Shown here one piece after another: positions 1 to 7,087 of a DNA stretch of 26,288 nt. The position numbers were made by a program, and so were the translations under genes. The first letter of the stretch is position 1. Each line of letters opens with the position of its first letter. The notes beneath the pieces were generated by a model, which searched no databases, had not been told where the DNA came from, and saw only the letters and a program-made list of their open reading frames with translations. Source of the DNA: Bacteroidetes bacterium UBA2234 (lineage in GTDB: Bacteria > Bacteroidota > Bacteroidia > NS11-12g > UBA955); NCBI GenBank assembly GCA_002347985.1, contig DDYM01000002.1, forward strand, positions 7,792 to 34,079, given 5' to 3'.

Positions 1-862
1 GTATTTTACACAACTCTGCTGCTCTTGCGATTTGATAAGAAATCCACAAAAGAGAGCCGTCAAGAGCAATTTTAGGCAGTTTTTGACCCATTGCTTCGCT
101 CAATTGAAAAAACAACTTTTTATATTCGATGGTTTCGGCAACACATAAAAATCTCTTACCCCAGCGTTCATTTTCAAACAGATAGAGCATCATTTTGGCC
201 ACATCTTCCACCCCAACAAAACCGTTGCTTCCTACAGGGTAAAAGGGTTGTCCCTTTTTAATCATTTGATAAATGGAATTTGATCCAGTACTACCATCGC
301 CAAATCCTAGAATAATCCCGGGGTTTACCATTGTGACTTGAAGCCCCTCTTCTTGTCCTCTCCAAACCTCTTGTTCTGCCAAGTATTTGCTAATGGCATA
401 GCGACTATTGTATTTGCTATCAACCCAAATGGAATCTTCAGAAATTGGGCCATCATCACCCGTAGCTCTTCCCAGAGCGGCAACAGAACTGGCATAAACA
501 ATTTGCTTTACTCCCGAATGTAGACAGGCGTTCACGATGTTACGAGTTCCAACCACATTGTGTTCCATCAAACGCTGTTTGTCTTTGTTGGCGAACGATA
601 CGAGTGCGGCGCAGTGAAAAACAACGGAAACACCATTGAGCGAAGAAATTATATCGTCCACATTTAAAATATCGCCGGTTATCCAAGTGGGTTGAAAGCT
701 GGAGGGCAGTTGATAGAATTCGTGAACCCTGGGAAACAGGCCTTCACTGTTGGGGTTTCTTCGAATAGCATGAACCCGGTAGCCCTGTTTTAATAGCAAG
801 CAACAAAGGTGTGAACCCAAAAAGCCGGTTGCTCCAGTAATTAAGACCAAGGGTTTATTCAT
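1..862 (-). CDS. NAD-dependent epimerase/dehydratase family protein (3' part cut by window edge)
   Basis: I translated this from the minus strand; the frame stays open for 287 codons from ATG at 862 to the window edge, so the C-terminus is missing. It is an extended short-chain dehydrogenase. The N-terminus carries the nucleotide-binding motif TGATGFLGSH (about residues 9-18). The catalytic YxxxK is Y155/K159, after the usual strand ending YASSVAALG. The family acts on nucleotide sugars, dihydroflavonols or hydroxysteroid-like substrates in the cytosol; nothing visible fixes the substrate. The pattern FHCAAxVSF and the NxxGTRNIVNAC segment fit the dihydroflavonol-reductase-like branch. It is transcribed divergently from aroQ. 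Confident at superfamily level only. Confidence 0.9.
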   Translation of the reverse strand, partial: MNKPLVLITGATGFLGSHLCCLLLKQGYRVHAIRRNPNSEGLFPRVHEFYQLPSSFQPTWITGDILNVDDIISSLNGVSVVFHCAALVSFANKDKQRLMEHNVVGTRNIVNACLHSGVKQIVYASSVAALGRATGDDGPISEDSIWVDSKYNSRYAISKYLAEQEVWRGQEEGLQVTMVNPGIILGFGDGSTGSNSIYQMIKKGQPFYPVGSNGFVGVEDVAKMMLYLFENERWGKRFLCVAETIEYKKLFFQLSEAMGQKLPKIALDGSLLWISYQIARAAELCKI

Positions 863-872
863 CGTTTCGTTT

Positions 873-880
873 GCAAAAAT
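873..880 (-). promoter_or_regulatory. Possible -7 element of the epimerase gene
   Basis: Read on the minus strand the site is GATTTTTG, one base off the Bacteroidota -7 consensus TAnnTTTG. It lies 10 bp before the ATG at 862. It is supported by position and orientation only. Confidence 0.35.
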
Positions 881-901
881 CTTGAATAAAAAGCGAAGTC
901 G

Positions 902-929
902 TTGAAAAACTTTTCCCGTGCTACCTTTG
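902..929 (+). promoter_or_regulatory. aroQ promoter (-33 TTG and -7 TACCTTTG)
   Basis: TTG at 902-904 and TACCTTTG at 922-929 are 17 bp apart, the arrangement expected for the Bacteroidota primary sigma factor. The -7 box ends 4 bp before the aroQ ATG, so transcription should begin at or next to the start codon. Confidence 0.7.
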
Positions 930-933
930 TGAT

Positions 934-1359
934 ATGGTGCAGATAGAAATTATCAACGGGCCCAATCTTAATTTATTGGGAAACAGAGAGCCTGATATTT
1001 ACGGAGATCAAACGTTTGAGGATTTTTTAATGGGTTTGCGGGAGCGATATGTTGGGGTTGAAATCGGATATAATCAAAGCAACGTTGAAGGAGAAATTGT
1101 GAATTTTTTGCAGGCGGCAGATTGTTCAGATTCTTGCAAAGGAATAATATTGAACGCGGCGGCTTACTCTCATACTAGCATTGCGATTGCAGATGCAATC
1201 AAAGCCATTTCAAAGCCTGTGATTTTGGTACATATTAGTAATATCTATTCAAGAGAGGTTGAACGTCGTACCGACCTTTTGGTGGCCTCTGCTAAGGGAA
1301 TGATATCGGGTTTGGGCCTTGTCGGTTACGAGCTTGCCTTGCGTTCGCTTTTGATGTAA
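934..1359 (+). CDS. aroQ: 3-dehydroquinate dehydratase, type II
   Basis: Converts 3-dehydroquinate to 3-dehydroshikimate, the third step of the shikimate pathway, in the cytosol. The 141 residues match the short type II (dodecameric) enzyme, not type I AroD. Family signatures are in order: NGPNLNLLGNREP with the active-site Arg18 and Tyr23, the QSNVEGEI segment near residue 48, NAAAYSHTS with catalytic His80, and VHISN followed by SREVERR. The ATG at 934 is fixed by the promoter box 4 bp upstream and by the family's usual N-terminus (M-x-I-x-I-x-NGPN). It appears monocistronic, since rbfA has its own promoter motif inside the following short gap. Confidence 0.97.
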   Translation: MVQIEIINGPNLNLLGNREPDIYGDQTFEDFLMGLRERYVGVEIGYNQSNVEGEIVNFLQAADCSDSCKGIILNAAAYSHTSIAIADAIKAISKPVILVHISNIYSREVERRTDLLVASAKGMISGLGLVGYELALRSLLM

Positions 1360-1368
1360 TCTCGGTTG

Positions 1369-1376
1369 TATCTTTG
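1369..1376 (+). promoter_or_regulatory. rbfA -7 element TATCTTTG
   Basis: An exact TAnnTTTG match ends 4 bp before the ATG at 1381, in the 21-bp gap after aroQ. It argues for the ATG start over the TTG at 1366, which would place the motif inside the coding sequence. Confidence 0.65.
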
Positions 1377-1380
1377 CGAC

Positions 1381-1743
1381 ATGGGTTTGAGACAGGAGAA
1401 ATTTGGAAAACAGGTTCAACGCGATTTAAGCGAGTTGTTTAACATCAAAAAGAACGATTGGCTTGGCGGTGCTTTTGTGACGATTAGCAACGTTCTTGTA
1501 AGTCCTGATTTGGGACACGTGAAAGTATATTTAAGCCTATACAACAATCCGAATAGGGCAGCAATTATGGCACAGCTGAGTGCGTGCAACAAAGAAATTA
1601 GGCATGCCTTGGCTCAGCGATTGAGGAATAGTGTGAAGAAGATGCCCGAGGTTCATTTCTATGAGGACGACACGTTGGATTATGTTTCCAAAATGGAAGA
1701 CCTCCTAAAATCATTGAACACACCCAAAACGGACAACGAATAG
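1381..1743 (+). CDS. rbfA: Ribosome-binding factor A
   Basis: A KH-like small protein that binds the 30S subunit and helps 16S rRNA 5'-end maturation and late 30S assembly. It has 120 residues, normal for the family. The N-terminus RQEKFGKQVQRDLSELF and the central VSPDLGHVKVYLSLY strand region are typical, as is the C-terminal PEVHFYEDDTLDYVSKMEDLL (family pattern P-x-L-x-F-x-x-D-x-S). ATG 1381 is preferred over an in-frame TTG at 1366 because homologs begin at about this methionine and a -7 promoter box lies directly before it. It is followed by an FtsX-type permease in the same direction. Confidence 0.95.
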   Translation: MGLRQEKFGKQVQRDLSELFNIKKNDWLGGAFVTISNVLVSPDLGHVKVYLSLYNNPNRAAIMAQLSACNKEIRHALAQRLRNSVKKMPEVHFYEDDTLDYVSKMEDLLKSLNTPKTDNE

Positions 1744-1785
1744 TTTTTTGATGGATATTTGTTGTGAATAAAATCAAGCAATAGC

Positions 1786-3045
1786 ATCAAACTTTCTTTT
1801 CACATATCGCGTAGATATTTTTTTTCTAAGTCCAACCCCACCGTTGTAAATATCATTACGGGTATTTCGCTTTTGGGGTATTCTGTGGGTGCTTTGGCTC
1901 TTGTTGTTTTGATGAGTGCGCTAAACGGTTTCGAAACTTCCATTTTTTCATCGTATCAAAAATCAGATCCCGACTTTAAAATCACTGCAGTAAAGGGAAA
2001 GTCGTTTTTCGTTTCGCAACAGACGATGACCAAATTAAAAAAGACCCCTGGGGTTGAGGTTGTTTCGAAGACAATTGAAGGTAAGTCAATTCTGCAATAC
2101 GGCGACCAACAAACGGTTTGCAAAGTGGTGGGGGTTGACGAGAATTTTTTTAAACGCATTCAAATTGATTCTTTGATAACGGCCGGAAAGCCTTCGCTAT
2201 ACGATGCGCAGCGCGATTCCTTTGGAGGTGTTTCGTCGATGGCGCTGTTGTCTGAAGGGTTGGTTTATCGCCTTGGCGTGGGTAAGATTGATGAGCCAAT
2301 TTCATTGCTGGTTGTGGACAAGGCGGCGGGAATACACAGTGCGGACGCATTGAAAACACAGGTTTTTATCCCTTCGGCAATTATTCAACTTCCGGAGGAA
2401 GAAAACGACCATACGGTTTTTATTTCAGCGAAGGAAGCGGGTTATCTTTATGATTTGGATCCACAGAAGGAGGCCACAGCGTTAGAAATTCGCGTGAATG
2501 GTTTTGTGCGATCGAGTAGCGGTAAAATGTTTGATTTACAAAATGATCTACAGGAGATAACGGGTAGGGAGTTAAAGGTTCAAAACCAACAGCAACAACA
2601 CCCGATCATGTATAAGATGTTCAACACCGAAAAGTGGATTTCGTTTGCCATTTTAACGTTTGTATTGATGTTGATTTCTTTCAATTTGGTGGGAGCTTTG
2701 ACTTTGATGGTTTTAGACAAGCGCAATGATTTTATTTTGTTTAGAAATTTAGGAATGGAAGAGACGATGGTTGGTTGGATTGTGTTTTGGGAGGGGGTTT
2801 GGGTGAGTATTTGTGGAAGTTTAATCGGAATAGGGCTGGGTATATTGTTGGTTGTGTTACAACAAAAAACTGGGGTTGTTCAAACCCAAGGGACATTTAA
2901 TATTTCGTATCCGGTAGAATTGCGTTCTTGGGATATTGCAATAATTTTCGCGTTAAACATAGCTTTGGGCGCGTTGAGTGCTGTAATTCCCGCCCGAAGA
3001 GCGTCCATGTTGAGCAATCAAACCAGGGTAATCGTCCATAAGTAA
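1786..3045 (+). CDS. FtsX/LolC-E-type ABC transporter permease (non-canonical start)
   Basis: Inner-membrane permease of the MacB/LolCDE superfamily; LolC/E members extract lipoproteins from the inner membrane. The N-terminal half has one membrane segment (ISLLGYSVGALALVVLMSAL) and then a periplasmic region. The C-terminal half holds the FtsX-like domain with three segments, starting at WISFAILTFVLMLISF and ending near the IPARRAS motif. The homologous N-terminus xLSFHISRRYFFSK is encoded upstream of the first TTG (1873), in the open frame 1768-1872. No ATG, GTG or TTG exists there. The codon aligned with the family's first Met is ATC at 1786, and ATA at 1768 is the other option. Starting at 1873 would cut the first membrane helix. 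No ATPase subunit is in view. Confidence 0.85.
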   Translation: MKLSFHISRRYFFSKSNPTVVNIITGISLLGYSVGALALVVLMSALNGFETSIFSSYQKSDPDFKITAVKGKSFFVSQQTMTKLKKTPGVEVVSKTIEGKSILQYGDQQTVCKVVGVDENFFKRIQIDSLITAGKPSLYDAQRDSFGGVSSMALLSEGLVYRLGVGKIDEPISLLVVDKAAGIHSADALKTQVFIPSAIIQLPEEENDHTVFISAKEAGYLYDLDPQKEATALEIRVNGFVRSSSGKMFDLQNDLQEITGRELKVQNQQQQHPIMYKMFNTEKWISFAILTFVLMLISFNLVGALTLMVLDKRNDFILFRNLGMEETMVGWIVFWEGVWVSICGSLIGIGLGILLVVLQQKTGVVQTQGTFNISYPVELRSWDIAIIFALNIALGALSAVIPARRASMLSNQTRVIVHK

Positions 3046-3056
3046 AAACAGAGACC

Positions 3057-3617
3057 ATGAAATTTTTGATAATAGGATTAGGGAATATTGGGGATGAATA
3101 TGACAACACGCGACACAACATCGGTTTTGATGTAGTTGATGCGTTGGCAAAAAAATTTGAAGGAAGTTGGGCGGCGGTAAAACACGGTTGGATCTGCGAA
3201 GTATCGCACAAAGGGAGAAAACTCATTTTGTTGAAGCCAAATACATATATGAACTTAAGTGGGAAGGCGGTTTCATATTGGATGCAAGCCGAGAAAATCA
3301 AGCTTGAGAACATTGTGGTTGTTACTGATGATTTGGCCTTGCCACTTGCGAAATTGAGGCTAAAAACGAAGGGAAGTGATGGTGGACACAACGGTTTGAA
3401 AAGCGTGCAAGCAAGTTTAAATACGCAGAATTATTCTCGATTGAGATTTGGCATTGGCAGCGATTTTAGAACGGGCGAACAGGTGAATTTTGTTTTAGGG
3501 AAATGGAAGGATGAAGAAAAGTCGGCGCTTGACATAACAATTCCTAGGGCAGTTGAGGGTATACTTCAGTATTGTACTTTGGGAGCGGGCTTTGCTATGA
3601 ATTATACAAACACATGA
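3057..3617 (+). CDS. pth: Peptidyl-tRNA hydrolase
   Basis: Cleaves peptidyl-tRNA released from stalled ribosomes, recycling tRNA. Family residues are all visible: Asn10 in GLGN, catalytic His20 in NTRHNIGF, Asn66 in PNTYMNLSG, the catalytic-type Asp91 in VTDDLALP, and Asn112 in GGHNGLKS. The 186-residue length is standard. It starts 11 bp after the permease gene and its stop shares an ATGA overlap with the next start, so it is probably translated within an operon from rbfA or the permease onward. Confidence 0.97.
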   Translation: MKFLIIGLGNIGDEYDNTRHNIGFDVVDALAKKFEGSWAAVKHGWICEVSHKGRKLILLKPNTYMNLSGKAVSYWMQAEKIKLENIVVVTDDLALPLAKLRLKTKGSDGGHNGLKSVQASLNTQNYSRLRFGIGSDFRTGEQVNFVLGKWKDEEKSALDITIPRAVEGILQYCTLGAGFAMNYTNT

Positions 3618-4333
3618 AGAACATTTATACGATTTTAACACCGGAATTGTTTTCACTGTATTCCGAAGCGGTTGTAGAGAAACAGATCGTGGTGATCGAT
3701 GTGCTTCGGGCTACAACGAGCATGGTGGTTATGTTGGAAAACGGTGCGAGAAATGTGATTCCCGTAGCGAGTCTTGATGAGGCGAAATCTTGGGGTGAAA
3801 AGGGCCACATGATGGCGGGTGAGAGAAACGGGTATAAGGTGGAAGGGTTTGATTTTGGCAACTCACCGCAAGAGTTTACCAAAGAAAAAGTGAATGGAAA
3901 ATCTGTTGTGATGACAACAACCAATGGCACACATGCTTTGAGTCTCTGTAAAATGGCGAATGTAGTTTATGTGGGCGCTTTTTTAAATTGCGAGGTTACC
4001 TGCAAATCGATAATGAAGGAAGAGGGTGATGTTTATTTGTTTTGTTCGGGTTGGAAGGGGTTGTTCAATTTGGAAGATACCTTGTTGGCCGGGGCAATGG
4101 CGACAAAGTTGATTAGCATGGGTGCGGGTGTTGCGGATGATGCTACAAGAGCCGCGATTCATTTGTGGAACCAAGCGAAAAGTGATGTTTCTGGTTTTTT
4201 GTCTGATGCGAATCATGTTCAGCGTTTTCAGAGCATGCATGCCGAATCGGACCTGGATGTTTGTTTAAAAATGGACACGAGTCAAAAGACGGTTTATTAT
4301 GTGGGCGGCGAATTGGTGACGGAACGACCATGA
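3614..4333 (+). CDS. comB: 2-phosphosulfolactate phosphatase family protein
   Basis: ComB removes phosphate from (2R)-2-phospho-3-sulfolactate to give 3-sulfolactate, a Mg-dependent step known from coenzyme M and sporulation sulfolactate pathways. The sequence shows the family motifs VIDVLRATTSM (about residues 28-38), AGERNG followed by GFDFGNSP, and MTTTNGTHAL. It has 239 residues. The ATG at 3614 overlaps the pth stop (ATGA); an upstream in-frame start at 3572 would run far into pth and is not needed. Phosphosulfolactate synthase (ComA) is not in the window, so the physiological substrate is open. Family assignment is strong, pathway assignment weak. Confidence 0.88.
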   Translation: MKNIYTILTPELFSLYSEAVVEKQIVVIDVLRATTSMVVMLENGARNVIPVASLDEAKSWGEKGHMMAGERNGYKVEGFDFGNSPQEFTKEKVNGKSVVMTTTNGTHALSLCKMANVVYVGAFLNCEVTCKSIMKEEGDVYLFCSGWKGLFNLEDTLLAGAMATKLISMGAGVADDATRAAIHLWNQAKSDVSGFLSDANHVQRFQSMHAESDLDVCLKMDTSQKTVYYVGGELVTERP

Positions 4334-4338
4334 ATATG

Positions 4339-4346
4339 TATTTTTG
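4339..4346 (+). promoter_or_regulatory. -7 element TATTTTTG before the B12-binding gene
   Basis: An exact TAnnTTTG match ends 14 bp before the ATG at 4361, in the 27-bp gap after comB. It marks a new transcription unit. Confidence 0.55.
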
Positions 4347-4360
4347 TTGTATCAAAAACC

Positions 4361-4777
4361 ATGGGTAACAAATTAAACAGACCAATTCGGGTGTTGATTG
4401 CAAAAGTTGGCTTAGATGGTCACGATCGTGGAGCTAAGGTTATCGCGACTGCATTGCGAGATGCTGGGATGGAGGTAATTTACACAGGATTGCGCCAAAC
4501 GCCGGAAATGGTGGTTCAAACCGCGCTTCAGGAGGATGTTGACGCCATTGGGGTGAGCATTTTGTCCGGGGCTCACAACACAGTGTTTCCAAGGATATTG
4601 GACTTAATGAAAGACAAGGGCATGGACGATGTTTTGCTCACTGGGGGTGGAATTATTCCGGATGCAGATGTGGAGGCTTTAAACGGTATTGGTGTTGCAA
4701 AGTTGTTTCCTCCGGGCACTAGCATGGGCGAAATCGCATCGTACATTGAAAATTGGGCATCAGAAAATCGAAGTTAA
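4361..4777 (+). CDS. Stand-alone cobalamin (B12)-binding domain protein, methylmalonyl-CoA mutase C-terminal type
   Basis: Small Rossmann-like domain that holds adenosylcobalamin for an acyl-CoA mutase. The base-off/His-on signature DxHxxG is DGHDRG with the cobalt-ligand His21. It is followed by the SILSG (SxL) and LTGGGIIP (GG) motifs, and by the family ending [14 protein letters not shown]. At 138 residues it carries only the B12 domain, so it must pair with a separate catalytic TIM-barrel subunit, as in two-subunit methylmalonyl-CoA, ethylmalonyl-CoA or 2-hydroxyisobutyryl-CoA mutases; that subunit is not in the window. It is followed 9 bp later by an enoyl-CoA hydratase, which suits acyl-CoA metabolism. 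Confidence 0.9.
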   Translation: MGNKLNRPIRVLIAKVGLDGHDRGAKVIATALRDAGMEVIYTGLRQTPEMVVQTALQEDVDAIGVSILSGAHNTVFPRILDLMKDKGMDDVLLTGGGIIPDADVEALNGIGVAKLFPPGTSMGEIASYIENWASENRS

Positions 4778-4786
4778 AAATCAAAC

Positions 4787-5563
4787 ATGGCTTACAATAA
4801 TATTTTAACCACACTCGAGGATAACATTTTAATCATTCAGATTAATAGGGAGAGCAAATTGAATGCACTCACATTGGAGACATTAAAAGAGATTAAGCAT
4901 GTAGTTGACGAGGCACAGAGCGCTCCGGATGTTCATGGGATGATTTTGACTGGCATTGGCGAAAAGGCTTTTGCGGCCGGTGCGGACATTTCAGAATTTG
5001 TTCATTTCAACATTGAGCAAGCGACGAGAATGAGTGCGGATGGTCATGATGTAATGAACGCCATCGAAAATGGAACCAAGGTGGTTTTGGCTGCTGTGAA
5101 TGGCTTTGCTTTGGGTGGTGGATGTGAATTGGCTATGGCTTGTCATTTGCGAATTGCTAGCAGCAACGCCAAGTTCGGTCAACCCGAAGTCAACTTGGGT
5201 GTTCCTCCAGGTTACGGCGGTACGCAGAGATTGGTTCAATTGGTTGGAAAGGGAAAGGCCTTGGAATTGTTGTTAACGGGTGATGCGATAGATGCTCAAA
5301 CGGCTTTGCATTTGGGGTTGGTAAACAAGGTGGTAGAACAATCCGATTTGATTGAAGAAAGCAAAAAAATGTTATCGAAGATTATCGGAAAGAGCCCGAG
5401 TGCTGTAAACAAGGTGATCAAATGTGTAAATGATTATTTCCGTCCGAATGTGAATGGAATGCAGCGAGAAATTTATGAATTTGGAGAAGCTTTTGAGACA
5501 GCAGACTTTAAAGAGGGTACGGATGCTTTTTTGAACAAAAGAAAACCGAGTTTTAGAGATTAA
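4787..5563 (+). CDS. Enoyl-CoA hydratase (crotonase family)
   Basis: Hydrates trans-2-enoyl-CoA to 3-hydroxyacyl-CoA in fatty acid or short-chain acyl-CoA oxidation. It has 258 residues, the usual crotonase length. The oxyanion-hole segments AFAAGADISEF (about 61-71) and ALGGGCELA are present. Both hydratase glutamates are conserved: Glu114 in GGGCE and Glu134 in FGQPE, exactly 20 residues apart as in the rat enzyme. That favours a true hydratase over other crotonase-fold activities. It is co-directional with and 9 bp after the B12-binding gene. Substrate chain length cannot be read from sequence. Confidence 0.93.
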   Translation: MAYNNILTTLEDNILIIQINRESKLNALTLETLKEIKHVVDEAQSAPDVHGMILTGIGEKAFAAGADISEFVHFNIEQATRMSADGHDVMNAIENGTKVVLAAVNGFALGGGCELAMACHLRIASSNAKFGQPEVNLGVPPGYGGTQRLVQLVGKGKALELLLTGDAIDAQTALHLGLVNKVVEQSDLIEESKKMLSKIIGKSPSAVNKVIKCVNDYFRPNVNGMQREIYEFGEAFETADFKEGTDAFLNKRKPSFRD

Positions 5564-5575
5564 TAATCAAGTTGT

Positions 5576-5583
5576 TACTTTTG
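5576..5583 (+). promoter_or_regulatory. -7 element TACTTTTG before the DUF1573 gene
   Basis: An exact TAnnTTTG match ends 3 bp before the ATG at 5587. It therefore predicts a leaderless transcript for the DUF1573-yajC-coaE unit. Confidence 0.6.
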
Positions 5584-5586
5584 AAT

Positions 5587-6105
5587 ATGCGTAAATTATT
5601 TTTATCATTATCAGTCATTTGTTTGGTCTTATTTTCTTGCGGTCAGAGCGAATTTGATACAGACGATATCGAGAATAATACGGCGAGTGCAGAACAACCA
5701 AAGAACACGCATCAGGGTCCATTGGGCGATGTTCGATTTAAGGACACCACGTTTATGTTTGGCGATGTGAAAGACGGAGAAATGGTTCAGCACACGTATG
5801 TTTTTACAAACGTTGGCGAGGCACCGTTGAGTATTTCCAATGTAACCGCTCAATGTGGTTGCACCACTCCGGAATATTCACATGAAGTGATTGGACCCGG
5901 GAAAACGGGCAAGGTAACGGCAACATTTAATAGTTCTTCGCGCGGCGGACCGGCGGGTATTTTGAATGAAAAGAGTATTACGGTTCAGTTTGAAAACAGC
6001 AAAACCGCTGAGGTGGTATTAAAATTCAAAGCGAACGTAATCGCACCGGCGGGGTCGGTTTCAGAAGAGGAGTTGAACGGCGGGGGCGACGAACATGCAC
6101 ATTAA
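5587..6105 (+). CDS. DUF1573 lipoprotein
   Basis: 172-residue exported protein of unknown function. The N-terminus MRKLFLSLSVICLVLFSCG is a lipoprotein signal peptide with lipobox LFSC and the lipidated Cys18. An acidic linker follows, then the DUF1573 immunoglobulin-like (ASH/MSP-type) domain with its typical run FGDVKDGEMVQHTYVFTNVGEAPL, and AQCGCTTPEY with the conserved CGC pair. A His/Asp-rich tail (GGGDEHAH) ends the protein. The start at 5587 is chosen because it gives a clean signal peptide and sits 3 bp after a -7 box. It is followed directly by yajC. The domain is very common in Bacteroidota; no biochemical role is established. Confidence 0.88.
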   Translation: MRKLFLSLSVICLVLFSCGQSEFDTDDIENNTASAEQPKNTHQGPLGDVRFKDTTFMFGDVKDGEMVQHTYVFTNVGEAPLSISNVTAQCGCTTPEYSHEVIGPGKTGKVTATFNSSSRGGPAGILNEKSITVQFENSKTAEVVLKFKANVIAPAGSVSEEELNGGGDEHAH

Positions 6106-6115
6106 AAAAATTACT

Positions 6116-6430
6116 ATGAATATACTACAAGCACAATCAGGTGGCGGATCGCAAATGGTTATGATGTTACTCATCATGGCCGTATTTTTTGTTTTTATGA
6201 TTTGGCCACAAATGCGCAAGCAAAAGAAAGCCAAGGCGTATATGGAGAGTTTAAAGAAAGGCGATCGCGTTGTAACAACTGGTGGTATCCATGGAAAAAT
6301 CGGAGTAGTTGCGGATACACACTTTGTGATTGAAATGGAAGAAGGCAAGGCGAAAATCGAAAAATCTGCCGTAAGCATGGAATATACGCAGGCCGCCTAT
6401 CCACAATCAGCGTCTGAAGACGCAAAATAA
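6116..6430 (+). CDS. yajC: Preprotein translocase subunit YajC
   Basis: Small single-pass inner-membrane protein associated with the SecDF complex in Sec-dependent export. The 104-residue product has a short N-terminus, one membrane helix (MVMMLLIMAVFFVFMIWP, about residues 14-31), then the family signature RPQxKxxK-like WPQMRKQKKAKAYMESLKKGDRVVTTGG split by a cytosolic turn, and a beta-rich domain. ATG 6116 is preferred; an alternative ATG at 6095 would overlap the DUF1573 stop region and add seven residues. It lies between an exported lipoprotein and coaE, a plausible three-gene operon. Confidence 0.93.
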   Translation: MNILQAQSGGGSQMVMMLLIMAVFFVFMIWPQMRKQKKAKAYMESLKKGDRVVTTGGIHGKIGVVADTHFVIEMEEGKAKIEKSAVSMEYTQAAYPQSASEDAK

Positions 6431-6438
6431 GGTCGCTT

Positions 6439-7050
6439 TTGCTGGCTGTTGGAGTCACCGGAAACATTGGCAGTGGCAAATCCACTGTTTGTAAAATCTT
6501 TGAGGGGTTGGGCGTAGACGTTTATTATGCCGATGCCATGGCTAAGGAATTGTATCAAACAGATTCCACCCTCAAGCAAGGTGTGATAGCGTTGTTTGGT
6601 GATGCTTCTTATGATAGTGATGGAAGATTGGTGAGACAGGTGTTGTCTGATTCGATTTATCGGGATCCCGAGTTGCGCGCTGCGTTGAACAATCTTGTGC
6701 ACCCACGTGTATTTGCCAATTTCAAGGAATGGTGTGATTTGAAAAGAGTGGAGGGTAAACCCTATGTCATAAAAGAGGCCGCGATTTTATTTGAATCGGG
6801 GGCAGACAAAACTGTGGATTTGGTTATTGGAGTGATGGCGCCACTGTCGTTGCGTTTGAAAAGGGTAATTGACCGTGACGGGGGGAGCGAGGAAAACGTT
6901 AAACTCCGAATAAATTCACAAATGCCGCAGGAGGATTGGGCAGAACGATGCGACTATCTAATAAACAATGATGGCAATGTAGTATTGGAAGAACAAGTAT
7001 TGACGATACACGAAGCCTTGATGGCTAGGTCATTGGGCAATCAGAAGTAG
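6439..7050 (+). CDS. coaE: Dephospho-CoA kinase (TTG start)
   Basis: Phosphorylates dephospho-CoA at the ribose 3'-OH, the last step of coenzyme A synthesis. The 203-residue product opens with the P-loop GNIGSGKS (residues 8-15) preceded by LAVGVT, exactly as the family does. DADxxA-like YADAMAKELY, the LVHPRVF segment, and the closing DYLINNDGN are also present. The only start that keeps the P-loop strand is TTG at 6439, 8 bp after the yajC stop; no ATG lies upstream in frame. It converges on nusB with a 37-bp gap. Confidence 0.94.
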   Translation: MLAVGVTGNIGSGKSTVCKIFEGLGVDVYYADAMAKELYQTDSTLKQGVIALFGDASYDSDGRLVRQVLSDSIYRDPELRAALNNLVHPRVFANFKEWCDLKRVEGKPYVIKEAAILFESGADKTVDLVIGVMAPLSLRLKRVIDRDGGSEENVKLRINSQMPQEDWAERCDYLINNDGNVVLEEQVLTIHEALMARSLGNQK

Positions 7051-7055
7051 ATAGG

Positions 7056-7071
7056 ATTGTTCTAGAACAAT
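7056..7071. terminator. Weak palindrome between convergent coaE and nusB
   Basis: ATTGTTCTAGAACAAT is a perfect 16-bp inverted repeat in the gap between the two converging stops. As RNA it would give a 6-bp, AT-rich stem with a 4-base loop, followed by only three T, so termination is possible but unproven. It could equally be chance. Confidence 0.3.
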
Positions 7072-7087
7072 TTACAAATAAATGCGA

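Noticed and set aside
338..523. 61-codon plus-strand frame in the epimerase region
   Set aside because: It runs against the minus-strand epimerase, whose YxxxK and cofactor motifs are intact, so the plus-strand frame is a shadow.
2897..3391. 164-codon open frame on the minus strand across the permease/pth boundary
   Set aside because: It is antisense to two well-supported genes, spans their junction, and its product shows no family motif. It is a shadow of plus-strand coding.
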